From positions 332,358,302-332,422,301 of the forward strand of contig NC_081413.1 of assembly GCF_030272615.1 (NCBI RefSeq): DNA of 64,000 bases, in the 5' to 3' direction. The position numbers and the translations under genes were made by a program. The DNA is from Cryptomeria japonica (taxonomy: Eukaryota > Streptophyta > Pinopsida > Cupressales > Cupressaceae). Each line of letters begins with the position of its first letter. Position 1 is the stretch's first letter. The notes beneath the pieces were generated by a model. The model searched no databases. It was given only the letters and a program-made list of their open reading frames with translations, and was not told where the DNA came from. Of the stretch, positions 21,015 to 31,537 are shown one piece after another.

Positions 21015-21790
21015 TGTATACGGTGAAAATGGATACAACAATGTTGAAAGACTAAATGAATTCAGCCACAAAACCCTAGCCTAACAACAACAAAGATCCA
21101 CCATAACATATGAAGATTACCTAAGACAATGCAAATCAAATGAAATCACAAAGATTATACCATCACATGTCCAATAGGGTTTGGATCTCCATTCTTCCTA
21201 TCTCCATTGATCTTGCTTGATATATTTGCTCTCAAATTTTATGTGTGCACAAGAGCTCAACAAAGAACGGAAATGTGGTTGCAAGTAGGATTGCATATGA
21301 AAGATCGAATGCTAGGTTGCTTGAATAAAATGCATAGGGTTGATAATGAAGGAAGCATCTTCTTATATAGAAGACACTATATGAAATGACGGGATAAGAT
21401 TGAGAGGTGTAAAAGATAAATGGTCGGCTATGATTAGAGGGTAGGTAAAGAAAATAAGAAAATAATGAGAGGGTAGGTAGTGTATGAATTAAGAGATGAA
21501 TGACATGTGTCATAGGTAGAAAAGGCTAATGAATTAATTAAATAAATAAAGATTTATTTAATTAATAGAAGAAGTGGGATCAATTAAATAAATAAGATAT
21601 TTATTTAATTTAAGAAAAGGATAATATAAATAAATAAATGTATTTATTTAAATGAGAAATAAGGCTAGAAGAGGATAAGTGAATTAATTAAATAAATAAA
21701 GATTTATTCAATTAATAGAAGAGTTAGGCTAAAATAATTAAATAAATAAAATATTTATTTAATTAGACATGACAATTTTAGGTGTCTACA
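21015..21790 (-). repeat. E2 5' LTR
   Basis: The - strand sequence starts TGTAGACACC at 21790 and ends with ACCGTATACA at 21015, so it has TG...CA ends. It is 776 bases long and a direct repeat of 5580-6336. The TATA-like box CTATATAAGA is at 21361-21370. It retains the full inner end that the 3' LTR has lost. Confidence 0.93.
21361..21370 (-). promoter_or_regulatory. TATA-like box in E2 5' LTR
   Basis: CTATATAAGA on - is in the same place as the box in the 3' LTR. It is the likely start region for the E2 genomic RNA. Confidence 0.55.
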
Positions 21791-21795
21791 CAAAC
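21791..21795. repeat. Target-site duplication of E2 (right, CAAAC)
   Basis: This matches CAAAC at 5575-5579 and directly follows the 5' LTR end (GTGTCTACA). Confidence 0.85.
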
Positions 21796-22377
21796 TAATG
21801 TAGCTCATGATATAAATGTGTTAAAACGCAAGGTCCCCATGCAAATCTCCTGTGCTCTATCAAGAGGATCTTGAGAGGCCTCCCCCATCCAATAGCCAAA
21901 CCCGATGTAGCTCTGTCGGGACATAAGAACCCGCTAATGACCCCTCCCAACATAACTGCCAATCTCTGTCTACTGGAGTACATAATCTCCCAGCTCAGAT
22001 GTCTTGGTCTCAACTCTAGATTCGGGTCTGCAAAGACTCGTCTGAGTGCATCTATGTCTCCCTCCCAGTCGTATATTAATAGGTCCCCATGGATCGACAC
22101 CCGTAGTATCCTATAAGCATCCTCTAATGTGAGTGACATCTCACTAGTTGACAAATGAAATGTGCATGTCTCTGAGTGCCATCTCTCTGCAAGACTAGTC
22201 AACAGTTGTATATTTGTCCTAATCTTTGGCATATACAACACTTGTCTCAATCCCATCACACCAATATCAACATGCTCCTCGAAGGTCAACTCTAGTCGTA
22301 ATCGTTGAGTCACTGGAAATCTCTCTCGTGACTCTAACTGGGGCAAGTACTCTTGTATCCAGTCAAACCAATCATGT
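21796..22377 (-). pseudogene. E1 antisense PMD gene, N-terminal half
   Basis: This encodes the N-terminal PMD region: D-W-I-Q-E-Y-L-P-Q-L-E-S, LTFEEHVDIGVMGLRQVLYM, AERWHSETCTFHLSTSEMSL, LEDAYRILRVSIHGDLLIYD, then LTHLYHELH where E2 interrupts it. In the empty-site reading the frame runs on into 5574-4964 and matches the E2 copy around LHQFIYHG and GLGCGVTLL. It has fewer stops than the E2 copy: Trp is kept in Y-D-W-E-G-D and I-G-W-G. No ATG is seen at the start; a TGA lies just upstream of the H-D-W-F-D-W segment. Confidence 0.87.
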
Positions 22378-22388
22378 CAATCCTAGTG

Positions 22389-22412
22389 GCACTCATGTTA
22401 ATAACATAGTGC
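22389..22412. repeat. Palindrome GCACT...AGTGC in E1
   Basis: Arms GCACT and AGTGC enclose an inner ATGTT/AACAT palindrome. It lies just upstream of the E1 PMD frame, at the place where E2 has its nine-copy hairpin array, and uses one of the same arm pairs with a different loop. Confidence 0.65.
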
Positions 22413-23573
22413 TACTCCTATCCTAGTGCTTATGTTTATCACATGGCGTTGCATCCTATTAGTGTATATGTTTATCACATTGCACTTGATCCTATTTTTC
22501 TAGAGCACTCGCCAGATTTTATCAATTCGATGACTTATCATATATTCAACTTAGCAAACCTACCTATTTAGGGCACCTATTGAGTGAATCCTCTCAGCAA
22601 CTTATCTAATTGGAAACATATTTTTATCATAGAATTTTCAATTCTAGCCCATCTTTCAGATTGTCTTCCTAGGGCACCTGTTTGAGTGAATCCTCTCAGT
22701 AGCTTGTCCATTTGACATCGTATGTTCATCATAAAACTATCAAATTTTGCCTATATTAGACACAAACATGTTTTTGCTATGCAGACATGCTTTTACCCTA
22801 CCCAAATGCATTTTGACAACATAGACGTGCTTTCTTAAGCACACACGCGACACTATTGAACCCAGACGCACTTTTGCTTCACATACACGCCTCTTCATCA
22901 CAGACGTGGTTCCTGTTCTTCAAAAACACACCTTATTGACAGAGACGTGCCTATATATCACACACACACCTGCATTCATACATAGACGCAATTAGATTTG
23001 TAGACGCTCCCTAAGCCAACCTAGATGCACCTGTTCATTGCAAATGCATACAAACCTAACCTAGACGTGTTAAGACCTAATTTGTCGATTTTGTGTTTTT
23101 GTTAAACTACTATAAATTGCATTAAATGAAGCAATAAATGCAGAAATGTACAATGTAAGGTCAAGGTACATACCGACTCACCCATGTCATCTGGTCTTTG
23201 GAACCGTAAGATGCAATCGAACCAGTGAGACCTCTCTGCCATCTCTCCTGCTATGTTGACTACTCTCTAAGATCTAGGTGCTCAGATCTCTTGGATGTTG
23301 TGGATGAAAATAAGGATGTTTTCCTTGTGGCCTATACATATAGGTTGCTTAGTCATGGTCTCTAGTATCGGTCTTTCCTTCTCGAGTCATTCTCTTTTTC
23401 CTATGTGACTTTCTTATCCTATCCTGTCGGTCATTTCTAGCCCTTCTTTTATCGAGAGATTGTCTGCATTTTTTTTTCCATCCAATCTCTCTAGGGGGCA
23501 TATCATTCCTATCTTGGGGCAACTTTGTATCACTTTATCTTCTTTGAGCCAACATGATAGGTTGCATTGTCTC
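22413..23573. other. E1 region between PMD and PPT
   Basis: No gene is seen. It holds a GACGTG/GACGCG motif array (about 22760-23065) equivalent to E2 6870-7125. Between 23170 and 23570 it matches the PPT-proximal segment of E2 (near 6350-6680) in inverted orientation. Confidence 0.65.
22760..23065 (-). repeat. GACGTG motif array upstream of E1 PMD
   Basis: Units read on + as ACATAGACGTGCTTTCTTAA, CCCAGACGCACTTTTGCTTC, CACAGACGTGGTTCCTG and similar. They are more diverged than in E2. Relative to the - strand PMD gene the orientation is the same as in E2. Confidence 0.65.
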
Positions 23574-23589
23574 AAAGAGGGGCAAAACA
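23574..23589 (+). promoter_or_regulatory. E1 polypurine tract
   Basis: AAAGAGGGGCAAAACA directly precedes the LTR start TGGACACC. It is the counterpart of the E2 tract at 6337-6350. Confidence 0.8.
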
Positions 23590-24320
23590 TGGACACCTAA
23601 AATTGTCCTCTTTAATTAAATAAATATTTTTATTTATTTATTTATTTTATCTTAACTCTTCTATTAATTAAATAAATCTTTATTTATTTAATTAATTAAT
23701 TTATCTTCTTCTAGCCCTTTTCTAATTTAAAAAAATTATCTTCTCCTCCCACTTTCTCTATTAATTAAATAAATATTTATTCATTTAATTAATTCATTAG
23801 CTTTTTCCTCAATGACACGTCATTTATCTCTAAATTTTCCTCTACCTACCCCCTTCATTATTCTATTATTTCTTCTACCTACCCTTTAATCTTAGCTGAC
23901 CGTTTATTTCTTTCACCTCTTAATCTTCTCCCTCCATTTTCTAAAGTGACTTCTATATAAGATGATACTCTCATTTTACGACCCTAATCAATCAATTAGC
24001 TAATCAATACCTAATGCATCTATCAAGCCTTCTTGCGATCAAGCGACTTTACAACCACAATCCATTCTTTATTGAGCTCTTGTGCACATTACAAAATCTG
24101 AGAGAAAATATATCAAACAAGATCAATGGAGATAGGATACGATGGAATCAAACCCTACTTGGCATGTGAATGGTATTATTGTTTCGATTTGTTAATTTTC
24201 ATGTTCTTAGGTTTCTTCATTGTTGTATGGTGAATATTTTTATTATAGAACTAGGGTTTTGTTGTGGTTGGAGCTTTGTGGTTTTACAATAGTTTATGAT
24301 CATCATTTTTCACTGTATAT
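23590..24320 (+). repeat. E1 3' LTR
   Basis: It begins TGGACACCTAAAATTGTC and ends near CACTGTATA, 731 bases. It is homologous in inverted orientation to the E2 LTRs but clearly diverged. It contains AT palindromes in its first 200 bases and CTATATAAG at 23953-23961. The 5' partner is outside the window, so the target duplication of E1 cannot be checked. Confidence 0.88.
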
Positions 24321-24567
24321 AGTAGGAAAGTGAGGATTGGATGTGAGAATCATAATGTCATATGTTTGGCCAAAAATCCCATATCATGCTTGTACTAAAC
24401 ATGTTGATGTTTAGTATCACTTTGTGTGAGAGATGGTTGAGAGTGGAAATGTATTAATTGAAAAAGTTGACACTTTCGATAATGTTGGATATTTTCTTAT
24501 GAAGCCAATAACCATGGATAATTTCTCTTGGTGTAGGAGCACCATGAGCCTTGATCATTGTACTTGA
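24321..24567 (+). pseudogene. Ty1/copia RNase H C-terminus (element E0)
   Basis: The translated pieces E-N-H-N-V-I-C-L-A-K-N-P-I, T-K-H-V-D-V-x-Y-H-F-V-x-E-M-V-E-S-G and V-L-I-E-K-V-D-T are typical of the end of copia pol (RNase H), followed by F-L-M-K-P-I-T. It ends at TGA 24565-24567. Two in-frame stops replace Arg (D-V-x-Y, F-V-x-E), and a two-base deletion lies near 24395. The rest of this element must lie left of E1, outside the window. Confidence 0.85.
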
Positions 24568-24623
24568 TTTGTATTATGTATCCCAATGGGGTAATTTAAA
24601 GTGTATGATGTCAAGCGATAGAA

Positions 24624-25310
24624 TGTTAGGATTTAGGTGCCATAAACATTATAAATCCTTTAATTTATTATTTTCCTAGTGTCATTTGCAATTTACCCAT
24701 TAAACCTTTTAACCAACGGTGGTGAAAGACCATTGTGTCCTCTAGGAAAAGGAAAAAAATAGCTAGGTGACCACTCTTGGATTATTCTATTTTGAGGTGC
24801 TTGGACATTGTTAGGAGTTGTAATGCAATATATGACAGTTATGATACTCATTATTGCTATAACAATATTTATGAAAAATCCTTAAACAAGTCCACATGCA
24901 TGAGAGATGCCTTATGACAGTTGTAAGAACATCTAATAAGAGGCTATTTTGAGAGGTGGGTGTGAGTTTTTATAGATGGTTTTCCTACCTATTGTTTTGC
25001 GATACCATAGTGGTATTCATCCTCACAACTCTTCTAAATTGGTGCCTTAGGCCAGTGTTCTTTATTCAATCTTGTTCAGTTTGCAGGTAACGAAGTGCTA
25101 TCGAGATTTAAAGAAGTCTGTAGAGAAATGTATTGCTATTATATTCTTCACTAGATTAGTAACATAGTTGCCTCTCTTTCTATGGTGGATTTTTTTTCTC
25201 AAAAGGGTTTCCACACATAAATCTAGTATTTCTTGTGCAATGGTTTTTTTGTTCTTGTTTTGATTCTATAATAAACGTGTTAATGGTTAATATTTAGTTT
25301 TAAATTTGCA
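24624..25310 (+). repeat. Ty1/copia 3' LTR (element E0)
   Basis: It starts TGTTAGGATTTAGGTGCC after a PPT-like AAGCGATAGAA, 57 bases after the pol stop. Near its right side it has GGTGGATTTTTTTTCTCAAA then GGGTTTCCACA, a signature common near the 3' end of plant copia LTRs. The right edge is uncertain; I place it at TTTGCA, 25310. Confidence 0.65.
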
Positions 25311-25518
25311 ATGACTTTGAGTTTAAGTTCATATTACAAGCTTTCTTCACCTTATTTTACAACATTCTTGGGTTCAAAACCTATGGCAAGAGCCAACAAG
25401 GTTCTCAAAATCTTCTCAAGTTTCGATAAAGCTTTTCACTTTACACACTTCAAAGTTTTAAAGTCTTTTTGCCCTTATGTGTCATCTCATAGATTTATTT
25501 CCAAAATCATGTTAGGAA

Positions 25519-25545
25519 CTGATGAGGTTCTCACAACCCCATCAG
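25519..25545. repeat. Hairpin, repeat unit 2
   Basis: CTGATGAGGTT pairs with AACCCCATCAG at 10 of 11 positions, with a five-base loop (CTCAC). It aligns with the hairpin at 25662-25702, whose arms differ by compensatory changes. Confidence 0.65.
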
Positions 25546-25661
25546 TCTCCAACAAGGTTTTCAAAACCTTCAAAGTTCTATTAAAATGTCATTTTCCAAG
25601 AAGATTAAATGTGCATTTCTGCCTTTACTATCAGTCTTTAGACAAAATTTCAAAACTATTA

Positions 25662-25702
25662 TTAGGACCCGACAAGGTTTTCATAATCATGTCGGGTCCT
25701 AA
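25662..25702. repeat. 13-bp perfect hairpin, repeat unit 3
   Basis: TTAGGACCCGACA and TGTCGGGTCCTAA form a perfect 13-base inverted repeat around a 15-base loop. No T run follows, so it does not look like a terminator. Confidence 0.8.
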
Positions 25703-26261
25703 CATAAAACTCATAACTATGAAAGTATTCAAACTTTTATAAAGTAAAATTCTTGGAGACTCTCAATATTTGGCATTAAAAAGGAGAAATTTTTTTGAAA
25801 CCCCTTTCAAAATCTATGAAAAGATTGCTTGAATTGTTGAAACTATTGTTTTCAAAACTATGTTTTAAAGTATTACTTGAAGGAAAAACTCACCTACGCT
25901 TGCATTTAATGTTTGGCATTGATGCTTTATGTCACATTAAAGTAGTAGATGCAAAGAAATTTAAAAGATCAAATGTACTCAAGAATTCAAAGGGGATTTT
26001 ATGGAGAATAAAAGGGAAAGATCACAGGGAAATCACAAAAGATAAATTTAGGTGAAAGATTTGAATTCATCTATAAAATTTCAAATAAATTTTGGTCCCT
26101 CAACTTACTGTGTATCTTCCATCTTATTGTAATTTAGAAGACATTTTTAGGAGAGGACTTTTTCAAATTTTGTGTAAGAAAACATGCTTCTGTATACCAA
26201 AACTCTACCAAAATCATCTCTTGACTCAAAACTACACTATTTTTACTAAAATTTAGTCATC

Positions 26262-27613
26262 ATGAAGTATAAGTACCTGGGTTATGAACATTTATCTATA
26301 TTATCAAGTTCTATGCCTAAAATTGGAGATACTAGGTTAGGGAATGCCAATTTGAATGATTTTTGGGAGAGAATTAATAAAGAAGATAGGCCCCCTGCAA
26401 CACAAAGAATGGTAAAAAGTGGATTATTTCAAGCATCTAGATTCCCAATAGTTGTACAATGAATATACTTGATGATTGACTATATTAATCACTATGACCC
26501 AAAAAATAGAGAGATAAGAAAAAATGATAACAATATATTGATCACCATAAATAGAGATAGCATTAGCTCATGCTTTCGTCTCCCTAAAAGGGAAGCATAC
26601 ATAGACTTTAAATTTATGCTTTCACACCAATGATTCAATAATAAGAAAGGTCAATATAAATATGTGATTGTATGAGAATGGTTTTCTACTCCCAAAAAGG
26701 GGAAATCATAGTTGCCAAAACAAGTGCATAGGTCGCATTTTGTAAAAGATGTCTTAGAAGTGATATTTCTTTTGTATAAGTTAAAAGGTAATGAGACTAC
26801 CCACTAATTTGAAGAATGGATGTACTTCTTTATCCAAGTAATCATTGATTGTGATCAAAACTTAACCAGACTTATTAGCAACCAATTGGATTCAATGATA
26901 GCTAGTTTCCCATTAAACAAATCATTATGTATGTCCTCTTACTTGTTTTATGCATTGGCTTTCACTGGACAGTTACTAGGTATACGTCCTGCAAAAGTCC
27001 ATGATGACATATTCCAAATTTATGACTACTACACCCAACTCCAATTAGAGGACAACTATAAAGATTGAGAAGAGTGAATGAAGAATTTACTATGAAATTA
27101 GTAATTGTTTTTCCTTATTGAAACATGCAAACAAGTGGTAGAGGTAAATAAGAGATTCTAGGAAAGAAGAAAGTAGGTATCTAGATAATTTCCTATTTGT
27201 CTTGGCTATTACTCTTTTGAATCCATGTTTTATGCTTTCAACATTGAGATAGATTTGGTTAAGTGTTCCATGCAATTCTATAAAATGAGATTTCCATTTG
27301 ACAATAGAATTTTTGTCAAGAACAACTTGCAATTAGGTCTAAGTTTTCATCATATTCCATGTCTATAAGATTGTTGGGCATATTGTACTGATTAATATGA
27401 AGTGATAAGAAGATGTTGGATGAGAATTAATTTGAGGCAAATTATAGATTTTAAACTAAAATGGTATATTTCAGTTGTATAGGGTGATGCATGTAATATT
27501 CATTTATCATGTGCAAATGCAACCAATAGTGCCAATTGATTGGAGCATTAGAGAAACATAAATTAAATAAATCAAAATTGTAGTTGTATTGAAAAAATCT
27601 CTAGAGTGGTTAG
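26262..27613 (+). pseudogene. E5 accessory ORF relic, N-terminal part
   Basis: This is a decayed reading frame with many stops. Visible blocks are NLNDFWERINKEDRPPATQR, then S-R-F-P-I-V-V-Q-x-I-Y-L-M-I-D-Y-I-N-H-Y-D-P, then FEEWMYFFIQVIIDCDQNL and CMSSYLFYALAFTGQLLGI (26820-27068). The order and spacing resemble the N-terminal part of the E4 accessory ORF (46177-47280; PQFMVPMVPYCPELIVA, N-V-F-D-P, HFDFSITMARAIVKQLSE). I infer a shared family; no function is known to me. E3 interrupts it at 27613. Confidence 0.45.
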
Positions 27614-27927
27614 TGTAGCATCCTATATTATACTCCCTTACAATTTTGTCTCCATTTGGGCCCTTACATTGGTGTTCATGCTTCAAGGCCTAAATGGGAC
27701 CTAATTCTGCTCATACTATGCAAATTTGTCACCTTTTTCACTTCACACCTCATCTTGCCTTCAATTTGTAGTCTCTGATTGGGCAGGACTAGGGCATGGC
27801 TCCCAACACCTTGGTCCTCCCAATTAGGACCCAAATTTGTGCCCCTTAATGGTCATGTGATTTGAGCAAGAATTTTGGCTCCGTGTTGGATCATGTTGAA
27901 AAATTAAGTTGTTTTTTGATGAGAAAG

Positions 27928-27936
27928 TATAAAAGG
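27928..27936 (+). promoter_or_regulatory. E3 LTR TATA box (5')
   Basis: TATAAAAGG sits in a block conserved in both LTRs (AGTATAAAAGGAGGTCTACC). It is the likely core promoter of E3; transcription would start about 30 bases downstream. Confidence 0.65.
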
Positions 27937-28758
27937 AGGTCTACCCCTCTCATTTGATCATCTGACAATCATATTGATCAAGCAATCAAGCATTCAAGTT
28001 CAAGCAAGCAAGCAATCGGTCTTCTTTCAAGCATTGGAGCAGAGATAAAGTCAAGATTCAAGCATTGGATTTGACATTCATATTCTATGTTATTGAAGAC
28101 TTCATGAAACCCTAATTTTGTGTGGAGACAAACAAAACTTCACAAGGAGGTATAACATTTGTGTTTCACATTATTCAACATCTCCCTCAAAAGGAGAATG
28201 TTTTTTTACTGTAATCAATCATATTTCATTTCTATTTCATACTTAATTCCAAAATTGGGGTTTGACCAAAGGAAAAACCCTATTCCCAACCTATTTCTCT
28301 TCCTTGTTGTGCGTAGGAGCAGGTACGGAGTTGCAATCTTTAGAATTGGCTTTATTTATAATAACGAATCAATCCTCCATTGGAGTGCGAAAAGTGTGGA
28401 GGACTAGAGAAACCACCATCCTGGTCCCAAGAAATCATGAGCTCCTTCTGGGAATAGATCCAAATACATTTACATTTCACAGATCCAGGGTCGTGTCTTG
28501 ATTCGACGACTATAGCTTACTATTCATGCGTTTTTACATTAATTCCAACACATTTACTCTAATTTCAACATTTTTACAATTAAAATTGAAAGAAGGCAAT
28601 TCAATCCAATCTAATAAATCTAATAGAATTCTTAGCCCTTGTCCTTACTAATTTGGAGCTAGATCCATTAGATTTACATCCTTCTTTTAATGTAATGGTC
28701 CTTAAGTCTAAATATTGGCAGTTTTCATACATTTAATTGTAGAAACCCTAATATTTTT

Positions 28759-29987
28759 TGTTGGATATTGTTGGTTATTGCTGCTAGGATATGTTGTTGT
28801 CATTGATGTCAACATATTCCAGTGATTGGGAAGATCTTATGATCTGGTTTGTAGTGTTGTTTTTGTTGATCACTGTTTTGCAGAATTCGGTATATCCTCC
28901 AGTATATTCCGGTGTGATCAGATCTTGTGCTGAGCTTTTGGGATGTTTCTTAGGATGGTATTGTGTATCTTATTTCAGATGGATCATGATTTGGTGCTCT
29001 ACAAGTTATCTTTCTTTGTGACAGTTGCCGATTGGTTGTGTTCTTGAGCTTTTAGACGTTGACCAATGAAGATTTGATAAGTGGTGTTGGTGTAGTTGTT
29101 CCTGATGATTCTAACATGCTTGTTGGTGTTTCGTAGTCCTGTCTTTTTTTTTTGGTGAATGCATTGATCATTGTGTAATTTATTGATGGTTCCTATGAAC
29201 CGATGATGGTTTTCGTGTTATGTGGTTTTCCTGGTGGTGTAGCGTGTTGTGGTTGATCTTGTCATGATTTTCGGTGGAGATGAGCATTTGGGAATTTGAT
29301 TTAAGTCTATGTTATGCTATGTAAATTATTATATTGGTTTGGTGGTCGATCTTTGTATCATATGATGTAATTTTGTAATTGAGGGTTGAGGGTTTAACTG
29401 ACCTTGTTATCAAGGTTGATGATTTGTATATATAGGTGATATATTCATGTACTTTAAGTGTTGAGGTTATGTCTGCATTATCAGAGAGAGGTTTATGTGC
29501 GAACAAGTCTTTATCCTCCAGTGTTAGGTTTGAGGAGAGATTGGTGTTGCAGGGAAGACATTTATGCTTAATCAGAACTGTAATCAGGCATTTGGAGATG
29601 TTATTCTTTCAACTCATTTCTTCTGGATTGTAGTCCAAATCTTGTTGTAAGTCAGTGAGACTTCCCCGAGGTTTTTAGCCTTCCAGGCCATTATATTTGT
29701 ACAGTGAGCTCTAGGCAGTGTGCCTGAATGCATATGCATTCCCCATTGTAATATTTTCACACACTACTGCAAAGTATCCTCTTATTGTGGGTAGGTTCTC
29801 ATCGTGGTTTTTCCCTTAACCGGGTTTTCCACGTCAAAATCTTGGTGTTGTGTGTTGTGCCTTCAATTTGCCTATCTGTCTTATTATTGTAGTTTATCAT
29901 ATCTATGTTTTGTGATTAAGTTTGGTATTTCAGTGAAGACTGATTCACCCCCCCCCTCTCAGTCTTCCTTCTTGGTTGCTGCTAACA
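28759..29987 (+). mobile_element. Solo LTR, probably Ty1/copia, inside E3 LTR
   Basis: The insert starts TGTTGGATATTG and ends TTGCTGCTAACA, with inverted ends TGTTGG/CTAACA. It is flanked by a T-rich duplication (TTTT). The uninterrupted sequence exists at 36925-36943 (CTAATATTTTCACCATTACA). The 3' part has GTGGTTTTTCCC and GGGTTTTCCACGTC, usual for copia LTR ends, and a C9 run (29948-29956). No internal coding sequence is left. Confidence 0.8.
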
Positions 29988-30001
29988 TTTTCACCATTAC
30001 A

Positions 30002-30472
30002 TTTTGGTGAACTTGATGCCTTACACCTACAATTCTGATTTATGCTCTCATATTTAAGTGTTTATGCAATTTCAAATTCAAATTTTCATTCACAAGTTCA
30101 AATTTTATTGAATTTTTTTAATTTAGTGGTTGAATTCACAAAATCCCTAATTTTTAATTCTAAAATTGAGCTTCTAGGTTATCTAAACTGGATTTATTAT
30201 TCCAGATTTGATTACTCATTTAATTTGAAATTTAAAGTTTCCCTCTTAGATCTCATTTTCAAATTGAATTACATAAATTTAGTGGTTGAATTTACAAAAA
30301 CCCTAATTTATATTTCTAAAATTTATCATGTGAATGTTATGCTATGATCTAGATGCATTTCTCTTTCAAATTAACAAATCAAATTTCTTAATTAATTTGT
30401 TAATCAATCATTTTCACAAAATTTTGTATTGTTTAATCATAATTTTTAAATTCAAATTCAAATTTTCCTCCT
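30002..30472 (+). other. E3 leader
   Basis: An AT-rich leader lies between LTR and gag. TTTTGGTGAACTTGATGCC right after the LTR is the expected place for a PBS, but I do not recognise the tRNA. No gene is seen. Confidence 0.5.
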
Positions 30473-31537
30473 TTGTGCATGCATTTTACTACTATTAGTC
30501 CTACCTATAATATTCTTGTGAGAAGAAGTTGTAAAATTAAGGCTTCCCAAGGTTTAATTACAAAGGATATGGAGCCTAATTTGGATAACTTGTTTCCAAA
30601 GAATGTGGGTGGTTCTTCTATTCCAACAATTGATGTTATTTATCCCCATTCTTTACATAATTCTAATGATGAGTGTGAATCACTAACTAGGGTTTATGTT
30701 GACCAATTGGAGAATATTGACAATGAATTTGAAAATCTTCAACAATGGACGAGTCAACAATACCCGGAAAGCGAGGCTATCTCATTGATTGAAGGATTAA
30801 AAATAATTATTCAAAGTGATAAAGTTGGCATTGATTTGTTGTGTGGCCTTTCTCATATTGTTGACACTAATATCACGCCTTCGAAAACTTGTGTTGAAGT
30901 CCTTGGTTACACTCAACCTCCTAGTGAAGTTAATCATTCTATTTCTTTGACTAATTCTATCACTAGTGTGCCTACTTTCACATCTAACATCATGGCTACT
31001 TCCACACAAAATGTTATTCCTACACATGTTAGTCAAGGGGGCAACATTAATAATCAAAATTATTTTATCCCTCCTTCTGTGAGTCTTCCATTCATCACCC
31101 AATCATCTCCCATACCTACTTATCATAGTATAACACCTCCTTATTCTCAACCTCCTCCTTCATTTAACAATGTTACTCCTCCATCCCAATCCAACATGTC
31201 TGATTTCAACCCATCAACCAAAGCAACCATTAATAGACTAGCTCAAATTGTGTCATCCTTGCAACAACAAATAGCTTCCATGAACCAATCAAAGTTTAAT
31301 GTGTCCACATTTGATGTAGTGAGCCCATTATCTAATGATATTATTTGTGTCATCCCCCCTAAACATGTGTAAGTCCTACAATTGGAGATTTATAATGGAA
31401 AAGGTGATCCCATGACTAATGTGAAAACATTTCAAACTTTGTGTAGTGATTTTGCTTGTGATCAAAGACTTTTGGCTAAAGTGTTTACTAGAACATTTAG
31501 GGATAAATCTTTACAATGGTATTGTTATTTACCTCCT
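30473..31537 (+). pseudogene. E3 gag, first part
   Basis: The open frame 30473-31372 has a polar N-terminus, a Pro/Ser/Thr-rich middle and a short Gln-rich helix (RLAQIVSSLQQQIASMNQSK). A TAA at about 31370-31372 breaks it. The gag core follows: L-E-I-Y-N-G-K-G-D-P-M-T-N-V-K-T-F, then D-K-S-L-Q-W-Y-C-Y-L-P-P. It stops at the insertion at 31538 and continues in the same frame at 32815 after removing the insertion and one target copy. Confidence 0.8.

Larger units (their letters stand above)
5580..21790 (-). mobile_element. Ty3/gypsy Tat-type element E2 with antisense PMD gene
   Basis: This is a complete but inactive LTR retrotransposon of about 16.2 kb on the - strand. Its parts, read right to left, are 5' LTR (21015-21790), PBS, long leader, gag, protease, G-patch, RT, RNH, aRNH, integrase, a non-coding block, the antisense PMD gene, repeat arrays, PPT and 3' LTR (5580-6336). 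The two LTRs are nearly identical: about nine substitutions plus one small complex indel were counted by eye over about 745 aligned bases. It inserted into the PMD gene of E1. The polyprotein has several frameshifts and stops, so it was probably moved in trans or decayed after insertion. Confidence 0.92.
21791..24320 (+). mobile_element. E1, right part (PMD start, arrays, PPT, 3' LTR)
   Basis: This is the continuation of E1 after the E2 insertion. It starts with the second CAAAC, carries the N-terminal half of the antisense PMD gene, the motif arrays, a PPT and a 3' LTR that starts TGGACACCTAAAATTG and ends CACTGTATA. E1 itself sits inside the RNase H of a Ty1/copia element, which resumes at about 24321. 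Confidence 0.88.
25311..26261. repeat. Diverged ~150-bp repeats with hairpins
   Basis: Two or three diverged repeat units lie at 25340-25740, each around AACAAGGTTnTCAAAA-type sequence. Units 2 and 3 have hairpins (25519-25545 and 25662-25702). The reading frame at 25311-25742 is repetitive and probably not a gene. From 25743 to 26261 I see nothing recognisable. Confidence 0.6.
27614..30001 (+). repeat. E3 5' LTR (interrupted)
   Basis: It starts TGTAGCATCCTATATTATAC and ends CACCATTACA at 30001, matching 35806-36943 except for an insertion at 28759-29987. Without the insertion it is about 1.16 kb. A strong TATA box (TATAAAAGG) is at 27928-27936. The CAAGCA-rich stretch at 27975-28050 is shared with the other LTR. 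Confidence 0.88.

Noticed and set aside
25311..25742. 143-residue + frame as a gene
   Set aside because: The frame follows the diverged repeats and hairpins, is low-complexity and has no known domain.
28159..28501. Frames in the E3 LTR (also 36332-36559)
   Set aside because: They lie wholly inside LTR sequence and differ in frame between the two copies.
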